A stretch of DNA of 64,000 bases, from the NCBI RefSeq assembly GCF_019249245.1, contig NZ_JAESDK010000013.1, positions 54,954-118,953 on the forward strand, read 5' to 3'. Below the pieces are notes generated by a model, which was not told the DNA's origin, ran no database searches, and was given only the letters and a program-made list of their open reading frames with translations. Of this stretch, positions 19,143 to 28,403 are shown in pieces. Position numbers and translations under genes: made by a program. The first letter of the stretch is position 1. The number at the start of each line of letters is the position of its first letter. The DNA comes from Alteromonas lipotrueiana. Lineage in GTDB: Bacteria; Pseudomonadota; Gammaproteobacteria; Enterobacterales; Alteromonadaceae.

Positions 19143-19894
19143 AGGTTCGTATTGGCGGATTACTTGCCGCTTTTGTTATATTTTTATTGTTTTTAATCGC
19201 TTATCTGCCGGCAAGCCAGGTAATCAACCGCATCAATTTACCTGCAAATATAAAAATTTACGGTATCAGCGGAACCATATGGAATGGCCGCGCGCAGCAG
19301 ATTGAAGTTAATCAGCTTCCAGTACAAAATGTTGATTGGTCGATTAACCCACTGGCTTTATTTATCGGCCGACTAAATATTGATGTACGTGCAGGTAACG
19401 CCCGAGACGCCCAGGCAATTTCTTTTGCAGGACCTATCAGCACGCGCATTTTTTCTGAACAAAACTTACAGCTTAGTAACTTTGAATTGTATTTGCCTGT
19501 TGATACCGTGCTGGCCCGTGTCCCCCTACCCTTGCCGGTAAATGCATCAGGCCGGTTTAAAGCAACAATAGCCCAGCTGGATTACAATGAACGCTGTAAT
19601 ACCTTAGAGGGGCAAGGAAGCTGGCTAAATGCCACAGTAGCCGGCACTAAGGGGCCCATTGACTTTGGTTCGTATACTGCGCAGCTAGGATGTACCGAGG
19701 GAAATTTTGCTATTGAGGTCAGCGAGCCAAATAAACTCGGACTATCGATGCAGGCTGAGGTAAATGCCTTGTTTAATCAGTTTTCAGTAGCCGGTCAGTT
19801 TAAACCCGATGACACGTTACCTGAAGAAGTGCATCAGGCTGCGCGCCTTTTTGGACAGCCCAATAATCAGGGGTACACGACCTTTGAGTTGTAG
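19139..19894 (+). CDS. gspN: Type II secretion protein GspN
   Basis: A 251-residue GspN, the last gene of the operon. The ATG at 19139 overlaps the gspM stop and begins MKVRIGGLLAAF, an N-terminal membrane anchor (about 5-24). The remainder is a periplasmic beta-rich AsmA-like domain; GNARDAQAISFAGPIST and QLSNFELYLPVDT are family-like. GspN is present in Vibrio, Shewanella and Alteromonas systems and is dispensable in some species. A terminator follows at once. Confidence 0.9.
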   Translation: MKVRIGGLLAAFVIFLLFLIAYLPASQVINRINLPANIKIYGISGTIWNGRAQQIEVNQLPVQNVDWSINPLALFIGRLNIDVRAGNARDAQAISFAGPISTRIFSEQNLQLSNFELYLPVDTVLARVPLPLPVNASGRFKATIAQLDYNERCNTLEGQGSWLNATVAGTKGPIDFGSYTAQLGCTEGNFAIEVSEPNKLGLSMQAEVNALFNQFSVAGQFKPDDTLPEEVHQAARLFGQPNNQGYTTFEL

Positions 19895-19904
19895 AAAACA
19901 AAAA

Positions 19905-19927
19905 AGCACCCGCAGGTGCTTTTTTTA
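19905..19927. terminator. Terminator closing the gsp operon (likely bidirectional)
   Basis: AGCACC (19905-19910) pairs with GGTGCT (19915-19920) around CGCA, with AAAAA before and TTTTTT after. It lies ten bases past the gspN stop and 24 bases past the stop of the convergent aldehyde dehydrogenase gene. Confidence 0.88.
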
Positions 19928-19950
19928 CATTGGTAATATTGTCGCTATGT

Positions 19951-21327
19951 TTAGTCAGCAACAAGAATGGTTTTGATATTCACAAACTCTTTAATACCAA
20001 AGCCACCATGTTCGCGTCCGTAGCCACTTTCTTTAACGCCACCAAACGGCAGGTTAGGCTGGGCTAACGCATACCCGTTGATGTTGACCATACCTGTATC
20101 AAACTCGTCGCGGGCCAGATCGATGGCACGGTCAGTATTTTTCGAGAAAATTCCTCCGCCCAGGCCATAGCGCGAGTCGTTCGCCAGACGCATCGCATCT
20201 TCATCATCTTTTGCGCGAATAAATGATGCGACCGGACCAAACAATTCATCATCGTAAGCTGGCATACCAGGCTTCACATTTTCTAAAATAGTGACCGGGT
20301 AAAAGTATCCTTTACCTTCAGACATCTCACCACCTAACGTGCAGGTAGCGCCGTTTTTGATTGAATCCTGAACCTGATCATGCAGTTTATCGATAAGATC
20401 TTTACGCGCCATTGGACCCACATCGGTATCTTCGTTTTGAGGGTCGCCGACTTTCAGACCTTTAAAGGCTTCAAGGTAAGCATCGCGAAATTCATCATAA
20501 ATTTTATCAGCAACAATAATGCGCTTGGCAGAAACACAGGTTTCACCGTTGTTTATCACACGGCCCTGTACACACGCTTCAACCGCCGTTTCAATATCTG
20601 CGTCTTCAAGAACAACAAAGGCATCATTACTGCCCAGCTCAAGGACACTTTTCTTCGACTGGCTACCGGCGTTTTCAGCTACTTTTTTGCCGACTGTGTC
20701 TGATCCGGTGAAAGTCACGCCCCGGACTTTTTCATGCTGAATCAGCTTGCTGGCAGTCTCGCCACTGATAATCAGTGACTGAAACACATTTTTTGGAAAA
20801 CCGGCTTCTTCGTATAATTCCTGAATCAGCTTTGCCATACCAAAGACATTGTCAGCATGCTTTAATACAGTGGTGTTACCCGCCATGATATTAGGAACGC
20901 TATAGCGAATAACCTGATATAAAGGGAAATTCCACGGTTGTATACCTAAAATAACACCGGTAGGCTGATACGAGATAACCGCATTGCCCCCTTCGTAGGC
21001 ACGCTTTTCATCTTTAAGTTGTTCAGGGCCATGTTCAGCGCTGTAACGACAAATACTGGCACATAGCTCAACTTCCTGATAACCCTGTGCTTTAACCTTG
21101 CCCATTTCCTGAACCATAAGTTCAGCAATGTCATCGGCCCGTTCATCGATTTTGTCAGCCAGCGCATTTAATAGCTTACTGCGCTCCGACAATGATGTTT
21201 TGCGCCATTGAGTAAATGCCTCATGAGCATTGTCGACAGCCTTATTTGCTTCGTCATCACTTAGCAATGTATAAGACTGTAATTTCTCTTCGGTCGCCGG
21301 ATTAATGGTATCGACGGTATTTGACAT
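19951..21327 (-). CDS. sad: NAD(P)-dependent succinate-semialdehyde dehydrogenase, Sad/YneI type
   Basis: A 458-residue aldehyde dehydrogenase, matching the short Sad (YneI) subfamily (E. coli 462) rather than GabD (482). Catalytic residues are N133 (PWNFP), E230 (LELGSND) and C264 (GETCVSAKR). The ELGSND motif, in place of ELGGKS, and the C-terminal FGGVKESGYGREHGGFG region are Sad-like. It oxidises succinate semialdehyde, and probably related aldehydes, to the acid. It is a monocistronic minus-strand gene with AAAGGAG about seven bases upstream of the ATG. Substrate is inferred from the subfamily. Confidence 0.88.
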   Translation of the reverse strand: MSNTVDTINPATEEKLQSYTLLSDDEANKAVDNAHEAFTQWRKTSLSERSKLLNALADKIDERADDIAELMVQEMGKVKAQGYQEVELCASICRYSAEHGPEQLKDEKRAYEGGNAVISYQPTGVILGIQPWNFPLYQVIRYSVPNIMAGNTTVLKHADNVFGMAKLIQELYEEAGFPKNVFQSLIISGETASKLIQHEKVRGVTFTGSDTVGKKVAENAGSQSKKSVLELGSNDAFVVLEDADIETAVEACVQGRVINNGETCVSAKRIIVADKIYDEFRDAYLEAFKGLKVGDPQNEDTDVGPMARKDLIDKLHDQVQDSIKNGATCTLGGEMSEGKGYFYPVTILENVKPGMPAYDDELFGPVASFIRAKDDEDAMRLANDSRYGLGGGIFSKNTDRAIDLARDEFDTGMVNINGYALAQPNLPFGGVKESGYGREHGGFGIKEFVNIKTILVAD

Positions 21328-21541
21328 AGTTTGGCTCCTTTAAGGAATATATGTAACCAGAGCTGTTGCAACTTCAAAACCAGCTTCGCGACAATTCGCT
21401 TACCCCTTTAAAATCATTAAGTTAAATATTTATACACAATAAGTAAAAGCACACGGATTGGCAAAACCTGACAATCTTTCACACCGTCAGGCAAATTTTC
21501 ACGCAAGGAAGATAAAGTCTGGATGATTTATAATGAAGAAA

Positions 21542-22078
21542 CTAGCGATAGAGGTCGGGGTGGGTAAAGGGAGCCAACGCCATAATCATGGCCATTTCGT
21601 AAACACTTTGCCGGGTCGCCTGGTGATAAGTCAGCACACCAATAGCGCCCCCCTGTTGCTTAATATTGGTGGTATGAAACAGCCTGTCCATAACATCACC
21701 CAACTCTTCGCCTTGCTGCATCGCTGCAAATACTGAAACGGGCAAAGGCAGGTTAGCGCTTCGGCCTACTGACCAGCGCCCCTGATGACAAATTGCTAAA
21801 TAAGCAAACGTAGCCGGGCCGTCGGTGAACAGGTCTGCTCCTGCCTCAATAGCAACAAACCAATTGCTTTGACGAGCTTTTTCGTCTGCTTGCTCCAGTA
21901 AGCCCTGAACACGGTTAATGGCCCCAAGCCGGGTTTCAGATTCAGACATTGGCTGGTCTGCTACGCCGCTGACAACCGAGCACTCCTTGTGGGTTACCGG
22001 CTCACCAAAAACCTTTTGCAATGCACCGGTTACAGCGTTTACTTTAACCGGATTTTTCGAACCTACAATACAGTGCAT
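21542..22078 (-). CDS. yjjX: Inosine/xanthosine triphosphatase YjjX
   Basis: A 178-residue DUF84-family nucleotide pyrophosphatase that removes ITP and XTP from the nucleotide pool. The family signature is clear: MHCIVGSKNPVKVNAV at the N terminus (SKNPVK), then GVADQPMSESETRLGA and VAIEAGAD. E. coli YjjX is about 170 residues. It directly abuts the upstream yrfG gene, with one's stop next to the other's start, so the two nucleotide-metabolism genes form an operon. Confidence 0.93.
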   Translation of the reverse strand: MHCIVGSKNPVKVNAVTGALQKVFGEPVTHKECSVVSGVADQPMSESETRLGAINRVQGLLEQADEKARQSNWFVAIEAGADLFTDGPATFAYLAICHQGRWSVGRSANLPLPVSVFAAMQQGEELGDVMDRLFHTTNIKQQGGAIGVLTYHQATRQSVYEMAMIMALAPFTHPDLYR

Positions 22079-22771
22079 TTACTTCGCTTTTTTGTGATGC
22101 TGTACCGGTGAGATATCAGTAAGCAGCTCCCGATAATCAGCGGTTGCCGGAAATTCAGTAATGGTGCGAACCGGTAATTTACTGTCGGGGTTTGATACTG
22201 CCAGCAGATGACCGACACCAAATTGCCGGGCCGCGGCTAATATTGGCAGACTGTCATCAACAAACAGCGTTCGGGAGGGGTCAAACTGCAGGCGGTGCTG
22301 TACTTTTTGCCACAATAACTGAGATTCTTTTGATACACCAAACTCATGCGTTGAAATTAACGTATCAATATGCAAATCAAGCTGTGTCAGCTCGACTTTC
22401 ATAGCCAGATTATCTGGATGAGCATTGGTCAGGAGTATGACCTCCCGTCCGCTTTGCTTTAACGCATTTATAAACGGGATGGTATCATCACGCATACTGA
22501 TTAAATGCGCAATTTCGCGCTTAGCAGCCATAATATCAATATTGAGTTTGTCAGCCCAGTAGTCCAGACAGTACCATTGTAACTGACCGCTAACCTGCTC
22601 GTAGTACTGTGCCATTTGGGCACGACATTGCGTCAGGGTCTGCTTATTCGCTTTCGCCACTTTTTGGACTATATGTTCTTTCCAGAAGTAAGAGTCGAAA
22701 TGCAGATCAAGTAAGGTGCCGTCCATATCCAGCAACACGGTATCGATTTGGTCCCAGGGCAGAAATGGCAA
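22079..22771 (-). CDS. yrfG: GMP/IMP 5'-nucleotidase YrfG (HAD family)
   Basis: A 230-residue haloacid-dehalogenase-type phosphatase. HAD motif I is DMDGTLLD (nucleophile D15), motif II is LLTNAH, the lysine is in FGVSKE, and motif IV is FVDDS. The match with E. coli YrfG, which hydrolyses purine monophosphates, extends through the cap (QWYCLDYWADKL). The start is TTG: no ATG or GTG lies between the stop and motif I, and AAGGA is found about eight bases upstream. It is divergent from nudE and grouped with hslR in E. coli; here the gsp operon and sad lie between them. Confidence 0.92.
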   Translation of the reverse strand: MPFLPWDQIDTVLLDMDGTLLDLHFDSYFWKEHIVQKVAKANKQTLTQCRAQMAQYYEQVSGQLQWYCLDYWADKLNIDIMAAKREIAHLISMRDDTIPFINALKQSGREVILLTNAHPDNLAMKVELTQLDLHIDTLISTHEFGVSKESQLLWQKVQHRLQFDPSRTLFVDDSLPILAAARQFGVGHLLAVSNPDSKLPVRTITEFPATADYRELLTDISPVQHHKKAK

Positions 22772-22842
22772 GCGGTTTTCCTTATGGTACGTTAAGCTTT
22801 AGACTGATAATGACATAATAACCAAAGATAGCCCCAATAAAC

Positions 22843-23406
22843 ATGAGTAAAATTGATCCCGACAAAGTATTGCCACGCATTCACCATCGTGAAATCGTCG
22901 CTCAAAGCCGTTTGTTCAAAGTTGAGCGTGTTGATTTAGAATTTTCCAATGGGGCTACCCGCCAGTTTGAACGTATGGCAGGTACATCTAATGGGGCGGT
23001 TATGATTGTACCTATGCTAGATCACGATACCTTTGTTCTGGTACGTGAATATGCAGCCGGCAATCACTCTTATCAGCTGGGGTTTCCCAAGGGCCTTATC
23101 GACCCGGGCGAAAATGCCGTTCAGGCCGCTAATCGTGAACTGATGGAAGAAGCTGGCTATGGGGCTAAACAACTGGACGAAATTCATACCTTAAATATGG
23201 CCCCCAATTTTTTCAATTCTGAAATGCGCGTGGTTGTGGCTCAGGACTTGTATGAACAATGGCTAGAAGGCGACGAACCCGAGCCTTTAGAAGTGGTGAC
23301 CTGGAAACTTAGCGAGATTGACGCTTTGTTGGCCCGCAACGACTTTATTGAAGCCCGTTGTATCGCCGCCCTGTTTTTGGTCAGAAAATGGCTTAAGGAG
23401 CAATAA
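22843..23406 (+). CDS. nudE: ADP-sugar/NADH pyrophosphatase NudE
   Basis: A 187-residue Nudix hydrolase. The Nudix box is complete from G84 to G105 (G-x5-E90, R98-E99-L-M-E102-E103). E. coli NudE (186 residues) cleaves ADP-ribose, Ap3A and NADH. The start ATG is preceded by a weak ribosome-binding site. It is followed after three bases by cysQ, an arrangement also found in vibrios and Shewanella next to the T2SS operon. Confidence 0.94.
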   Translation: MSKIDPDKVLPRIHHREIVAQSRLFKVERVDLEFSNGATRQFERMAGTSNGAVMIVPMLDHDTFVLVREYAAGNHSYQLGFPKGLIDPGENAVQAANRELMEEAGYGAKQLDEIHTLNMAPNFFNSEMRVVVAQDLYEQWLEGDEPEPLEVVTWKLSEIDALLARNDFIEARCIAALFLVRKWLKEQ

Positions 23407-23409
23407 TTT

Positions 23410-24237
23410 ATGTCTGATGAAACCCTGCAAAGCCTGCTCGATTTAGCAAAAAAAGTAGCGGTAGAAGCCGGTGAGGAAGTACTTAGCATTTACGATTCAG
23501 GCGAATTTGATGCTTTTCAAAAAAATGACGACTCGCCGGTAACCAGTGCTGATTATAAAGCCAATGATATCATTACCGAACGCTTGCAGGCGGCTACGCC
23601 TGACATTCCTATTTTGTCAGAAGAAAACAAGCACGCAAGTTTGTCTGAACGTAAAAATTGGTCACGTTATTGGCTGATCGATCCCATCGATGGCACCCAG
23701 GAATTTATCGCACGCAGTGGTGATTTTGCGATTAATATCGCACTCATTGAAAACAACACCCCGGTTATCGGTGTAATTTACTGGCCACCCGGACAAAGTC
23801 TTTATTATGCCAGTAAAGACCAGGGCGCTTATAAAGTGTCGCCTGAAAAAGAATGCCGAATTCAGGTACGTAAGCTGGAAGACCCCGGCAGCAGTGTCGT
23901 TAAAATTGCTATCAGCCGGCGCCAGTCACGTGAAAAGATTTTTTCAAAGTTATCTGAAACTCGTACCTATCAAACTTTACCTCTGGGTAGCTGCTCACTA
24001 AAGTCATGCTTTATTGCTGAAGGCAAAGCCGATGTATTTATGCGTATCGGCATTACCGGAGAGTGGGATACCGGCGCTTCGCAATGTATTGTTGAGGAAG
24101 CCGGTGGGCGCATCTTGGGCGCCAACTTCGAACCTCTTACTTACAATCAGCGCCATACCCTGGAAAACCCGGATTTTGTTGTTATGGGTGACCAGCGTGT
24201 AGCGTGGCATGACATCGTTCAATACACTAAGGACTAG
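23410..24237 (+). CDS. cysQ: 3'(2'),5'-bisphosphate nucleotidase CysQ
   Basis: A 275-residue inositol-monophosphatase-family phosphatase that converts 3'-phosphoadenosine 5'-phosphate to AMP during sulfate assimilation. The metal-binding motifs are WLIDPIDGTQEF and, later, GEWDTGASQCIVEEAGG (the family's WDxAA-type motif). An upstream Glu sits in SEENK. It is the middle gene of nudE-cysQ-yceI, with two-base spacing to the next gene. Confidence 0.94.
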   Translation: MSDETLQSLLDLAKKVAVEAGEEVLSIYDSGEFDAFQKNDDSPVTSADYKANDIITERLQAATPDIPILSEENKHASLSERKNWSRYWLIDPIDGTQEFIARSGDFAINIALIENNTPVIGVIYWPPGQSLYYASKDQGAYKVSPEKECRIQVRKLEDPGSSVVKIAISRRQSREKIFSKLSETRTYQTLPLGSCSLKSCFIAEGKADVFMRIGITGEWDTGASQCIVEEAGGRILGANFEPLTYNQRHTLENPDFVVMGDQRVAWHDIVQYTKD

Positions 24238-24239
24238 CT

Positions 24240-24812
24240 GTGTTAAAACCGTTTATTGCAATAATAGGGGCGTGTTGTGCTGTGCCCGCATTAGCCGCAT
24301 GGCAGCTTGACTCCTCGGCCTCGCAGCTGCACTTTTTATCTATAAAAAATTCACAGGTTACCGAGGTTCACGCCTTCAAAAGCTTTGAAGGCACGATTGA
24401 CGACACCGGTAAACTGGCTATTGCCGTTGATTTAAGCTCGGTGGCCACAGGGATTCCTATACGAGATACCCGTATGCAGGAAAAACTCTTTGAAACCGGC
24501 TCGTATTCACAGGCGCGTTTTAATGCTGAGATATCCAAAACGGTGTTATCAATGCCCGTCGCCACCAGCGTAATCACTACCTTGCAAGGCACTATAGAGT
24601 TACACAATAAAAAAGTCGCCACCGACTTTACCGTGATGGTAAATCATCTTGATGACGCCACTTTTACGGTAGCCACTGTTAAACCCGCCCTGCTAAATGC
24701 TGACGACTTTGATTTGGGCGCAGGGGTTGAGGCATTGCAATCTATCGCGGGCCTGCAAAGTATCACCAAAACCGTGCCAGTGACTTTTGCAGCCACCTTT
24801 ACCCGAGAATAA
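24240..24812 (+). CDS. YceI-family periplasmic lipid-binding-like protein
   Basis: A 190-residue YceI-domain protein. Residues 1-20 are a signal peptide (cleavage near ALA/A), so it is periplasmic. The YceI beta-barrel follows: WQLDSSASQLHFLSIKN, then the family-characteristic FEGTIDD and RDTRMQEKLFETGSYSQA. Relatives bind polyisoprenoids such as ubiquinone-like lipids in a hydrophobic pocket. The start is GTG, two bases after cysQ. Function in this organism is not established; a terminator follows. Confidence 0.9.
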   Translation: MLKPFIAIIGACCAVPALAAWQLDSSASQLHFLSIKNSQVTEVHAFKSFEGTIDDTGKLAIAVDLSSVATGIPIRDTRMQEKLFETGSYSQARFNAEISKTVLSMPVATSVITTLQGTIELHNKKVATDFTVMVNHLDDATFTVATVKPALLNADDFDLGAGVEALQSIAGLQSITKTVPVTFAATFTRE

Positions 24813-24843
24813 ATTTTTAAATATATCTGATATTTGAAAAAAG

Positions 24844-24870
24844 GGGCCTGAAATTTCAGGCCCTTTTTTT
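24844..24870. terminator. Terminator between yceI and opgH
   Basis: GGGCCTGAA (24844-24852) pairs with TTCAGGCCC (24855-24863) and is followed by seven T; on the left it is preceded by AAAAAAGG, so it can also serve the convergent opgGH unit, whose stop codon it reaches. Confidence 0.9.
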
Positions 24871-26800
24871 ATACCTGGCCCGAAGTAACCGGGGCGCGCA
24901 TCGGTTGCGGTGATTCATTAAGCTTTTGTAATGGCATGGGTTGATATTTATCAGCGGGTAAAGCCGGTACATTAGCCTGACAGTCGGGTAATTTGAAGAT
25001 TGGCAATGCAGCATCAACTTTGTTCAGACTGCTGTCTTGCGACAATTCCTCTTTAATTACAAATATCCCATGGCGGCGACACCATAAACCAAAGCGATCG
25101 CTACTGCTAAAGCGAATGACGGCGGCACCAATAAACATTCCGGTAAGTACTGGCAATAACCACAAGAAGAGTACCGGCGTAAACCAGGCGGTAACCCCGC
25201 CCCACACAATGGCGAGTAATGTCATCCAGCGTGTATAAACTAACGCATCACGCCATGGCACCATTCTTCCTTCACGCTCTTGTGCTTCCCAACGAACCTT
25301 GTGGCCTATCAACACACTTAATACAAAAAAGCTGTGATAAAACATCATTATAGGCGCGATCAGTATGGCCATAAAAACTTCCACTACACTGCCTTTCAAC
25401 AACTTAAACAGGCCGCCAAACTGTTTTCGACGCTGGATCATTGCCAAAGCTATGCCTAACACTTTGGGCATAAACAATAGCGCGATGGTGCCCCACAGGG
25501 TCGCCAGCATGATGCTTTCTTTGGCTATTTGCCAGGTGGGAAACAGCTGATACTGCGCAGCAAAAAAATCGGGAGTAGACAGTGCCTTGACTAACGCATC
25601 GGCGGTACCTAAACCCAGTACCGCAAAAAGTACGATAGAGGATATATAAGCAAACGCCCCAAACGAGAAATGAAGCCGGTTAGTCAGTTTTAATTTTTTA
25701 ACACCAAGCAGGCCCAGGTGCTGAATATTTCCCTGTACCCAGCGGCGATCACGAATGGCATAGTCAATCATGTTGGCAGGAACTTCTTCGTAACTGCCAT
25801 CGGTGTCGGTAAGTAAAAAGCACTGCCAGCCAGCTCGTCTTAATAAGGCCGCTTCAACAAAATCATGGCTTAGTACCTCGCCACCAAATGGCGCACGGCC
25901 CTCAATGCGTGGTAATCCGCAATGTTGCATAAACGGCACAACCCGAATAATCGCATTGTGCCCCCAGTAGTTGGCGCTGTCGGTTTGCCAGAACGACAAA
26001 CCAGTAGCCAGCATTGGGCTATACAAATGTGCGGCAAACTGAACAAAACGACCGAAAAAAGAATGCTGTCGCACTGGCATGGGGATAGTTTGAATTAACG
26101 CGGTGTCCGGGTTCATTTCTATACGCCGGGTCAAGTCCAGCATACGTTTAGCCGACATCACGCTGTCTGCGTCCAGGACAATCATGGCCTCATAATTACT
26201 GCCCCAGCGCTCACAAAATTCAGTGATATTACCCACTTTACGGCCGATATTTTTTTCGCGGCGCCGGTAGAAAAGCTGGTCTTTATAAGCACTTAAATTG
26301 TTTTCGCAAAGCTGATGCCAGGCTTTAAGTTCTGCTTCGGCTTTATCGGGGTCGCGTGTGTCTGACAACATATAAAAATCGTATAGCTGACCATAGCCAC
26401 TGTCTAATAACTCTTGTACACATGCTTCAAACCCAACCATAATGCGGGCGGTATCTTCATTGTATACCGGCATAATAATGGCGTGCCGTTGCTTTATAGG
26501 TATGGTCTGGTCAGGCGACGGCTGGCTTCGTTTTAACGACAATGGATCTATATTAAGCAGCTTTAAAATAAACCCTGTTACCGCGGTCCAAAACGACATG
26601 GACAGCCACACAAACAGGGGCAAAGATAAGGCTAGCTGACCTATTTCTAACCACGTCAACACATTGGGTCGAAAGATTTCCAGCAGTGCCCACATTGCCA
26701 AAGCGGCGGTAGGCAGGGTTAGCAAGGTCATAAACATTACCCGCCAACTACGCCCACGAACCAAAAACTGACCCGGACTAGTTTTTAGGCTGGTAGACAT
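24869..26800 (-). CDS. opgH: Glucans biosynthesis glucosyltransferase OpgH
   Basis: An integral inner-membrane GT2 glucosyltransferase, 643 residues from the ATG at 26800, that extends the beta-1,2-glucan backbone of osmoregulated periplasmic glucans from UDP-glucose. Glycosyltransferase motifs are IIMPVYNED, VLDADSVMS and RDRRWVQGN (QxxRW-type), surrounded by about eight membrane spans. E. coli OpgH has 847 residues; here the first membrane helix begins near residue 19, so the long cytoplasmic N-terminal region of the enteric protein is absent. An alternative start at 26815 adds five residues. It overlaps the opgG 3' end by 23 bases, so translation is coupled. Confidence 0.94.
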   Translation of the reverse strand: MSTSLKTSPGQFLVRGRSWRVMFMTLLTLPTAALAMWALLEIFRPNVLTWLEIGQLALSLPLFVWLSMSFWTAVTGFILKLLNIDPLSLKRSQPSPDQTIPIKQRHAIIMPVYNEDTARIMVGFEACVQELLDSGYGQLYDFYMLSDTRDPDKAEAELKAWHQLCENNLSAYKDQLFYRRREKNIGRKVGNITEFCERWGSNYEAMIVLDADSVMSAKRMLDLTRRIEMNPDTALIQTIPMPVRQHSFFGRFVQFAAHLYSPMLATGLSFWQTDSANYWGHNAIIRVVPFMQHCGLPRIEGRAPFGGEVLSHDFVEAALLRRAGWQCFLLTDTDGSYEEVPANMIDYAIRDRRWVQGNIQHLGLLGVKKLKLTNRLHFSFGAFAYISSIVLFAVLGLGTADALVKALSTPDFFAAQYQLFPTWQIAKESIMLATLWGTIALLFMPKVLGIALAMIQRRKQFGGLFKLLKGSVVEVFMAILIAPIMMFYHSFFVLSVLIGHKVRWEAQEREGRMVPWRDALVYTRWMTLLAIVWGGVTAWFTPVLFLWLLPVLTGMFIGAAVIRFSSSDRFGLWCRRHGIFVIKEELSQDSSLNKVDAALPIFKLPDCQANVPALPADKYQPMPLQKLNESPQPMRAPVTSGQV

Positions 26801-28403
26801 AGTTCCATACCTCACTTACTTTTTGTTCGTTATGGTTTAAAAACAAACGCATGTCGACAGGCTCTTCACTGTCAGGCAGTAACAAAAAGGTCGCCCGTAA
26901 AGCTTTATTGTTATTCACCTTTAGCAGACGCGCTTGTTTAACTGTGCCGCGATTTGCTTCCAAAATCAGGTTTATATCGTCTACGGCCAAATTAAATCCG
27001 CTGGGCAAGGCAAAGTCGACCACAAAACGACGCACTGTTTGTTCTTCTGAAGACTCGAACCCCGGAAGATGACTTACCCCCTGGCGCGTGCGCGTAACTA
27101 CCGCTTTATCATAGTGCATGGGTTCTTGTTCAACCGTGCGAAGCGTATACGCAAAGTGCCGGCTTTCCCCTTCAAGCATGGGTTTTTCGGGGACCCAGTA
27201 GGCTACGATGTTGTCGTGAATTTCGGCGTCGGTAGGAATTTCGACTACTTCTAACCGGCCTTTTTCAAAACCAGATTTAGGGGTAACCCAAAGACCCGGG
27301 CGTAGATGGTAATTTGCTTCTGCATCCAGATAGCTGTCAAAGTCGCCATCGCGTTGAAGCATCCCAAATCCTTTAGGGTTGGTGTCAGCTAATGAGGTGA
27401 TTTGCAGACGAGTGGGATTAGTCAGCGGGCGCCAGATTTGTTCTCCATCATGGTTGAGCATTAAAACGCCGTCACTGTCGTGAACCTCCGGTCGATAGTC
27501 ATCATGGCGCTGCTCGGTGTTCTCGCCATACAAAAACATGCTGGTAAAAGGTGCTATGCCGAGCTTTTTTATGTCGGTACGTGCAAATAACCAGGCACTT
27601 ACCTTAGCCTTGGTATTTTTTCCTGGCTCTAAAACAAATTTATACGCACCCGCTACCGACGGACTTTCAAGACGAGCATAAATGGTTATTGGCTGACCGG
27701 GACGGGGCTTTATCAACCAAAACTGGGTAAAGGTGGGAAACTCTTCACCCTTTGGTAATGCGGTATCAATAGCAAGGCCACGGGCCGAAATACCGTACAC
27801 CTGGTTTTTCCCAACTAACCGAAAATAAGAGGCTCCCTGAAACACAGCAAATTCGTCTTTGTATTCATCGCTTTTAAGCGGATAGTGCAATCTGAAACCA
27901 GCAAAACCACTGTCTTTGTTCGTCAGACCTTTGTACTGTTCAGCCTGTTGCTCATAGCGAAACATGGCGGGATCAAAGTTTACCTGCTGTTCGCTGTTAT
28001 CATAACCCACTACATGAATGGTTACCGGCTGGTCATACAAGAATCCGGGATGAAAAAACTGAACCTCATAGTCGTTCTGGTCATGCCACAGGGCGTTTTC
28101 AGCATTAAAGCGAATAGACCGGTAAGGCTGATAGTCCATATTCTTCAGCTTTTCGTCCAGCCCATGATCGTCAATTTGATAGTCCTGAGTTGCCGAGAGG
28201 CGTGCCTGTTCTATAACTGACATCAAAATAGGTTTATTTTTAGGCAGCTTAATATTATTGGTTTCTTGCGCTATTGCAGGTAACCCTCCTAAAGCCCATG
28301 CAACGAAAAACGCTAAACCCGCTTTAACCATGCTGTAGTTGTCTTTCTTCTTGTTCGAGTCTGTTAGCGTAAAATTTGTTTTTAACAAAATGCTTCGCAG
28401 CAT
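26778..28403 (-). CDS. opgG: Periplasmic glucans biosynthesis protein OpgG
   Basis: A 541-residue periplasmic protein needed to make osmoregulated periplasmic glucans with OpgH. After an unusually long N region, a signal peptide is seen (AGLAFFVAWALGGLPAIAQ, cleavage near residue 46). Family sequences include FRLHYPLKSDEYKDEFAVFQGASYFR (in two parts), RGLAIDTA and GFGMLQRDGDFDSY. The start at 28403 is supported by AAAGGAG eight bases upstream; the inner ATG at 28331, nearer the hydrophobic core, has no comparable site. First gene of the opgGH operon. It probably responds to osmolarity, but no operator was identified. Confidence 0.94.
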   Translation of the reverse strand: MLRSILLKTNFTLTDSNKKKDNYSMVKAGLAFFVAWALGGLPAIAQETNNIKLPKNKPILMSVIEQARLSATQDYQIDDHGLDEKLKNMDYQPYRSIRFNAENALWHDQNDYEVQFFHPGFLYDQPVTIHVVGYDNSEQQVNFDPAMFRYEQQAEQYKGLTNKDSGFAGFRLHYPLKSDEYKDEFAVFQGASYFRLVGKNQVYGISARGLAIDTALPKGEEFPTFTQFWLIKPRPGQPITIYARLESPSVAGAYKFVLEPGKNTKAKVSAWLFARTDIKKLGIAPFTSMFLYGENTEQRHDDYRPEVHDSDGVLMLNHDGEQIWRPLTNPTRLQITSLADTNPKGFGMLQRDGDFDSYLDAEANYHLRPGLWVTPKSGFEKGRLEVVEIPTDAEIHDNIVAYWVPEKPMLEGESRHFAYTLRTVEQEPMHYDKAVVTRTRQGVSHLPGFESSEEQTVRRFVVDFALPSGFNLAVDDINLILEANRGTVKQARLLKVNNNKALRATFLLLPDSEEPVDMRLFLNHNEQKVSEVWNYVYQPKN

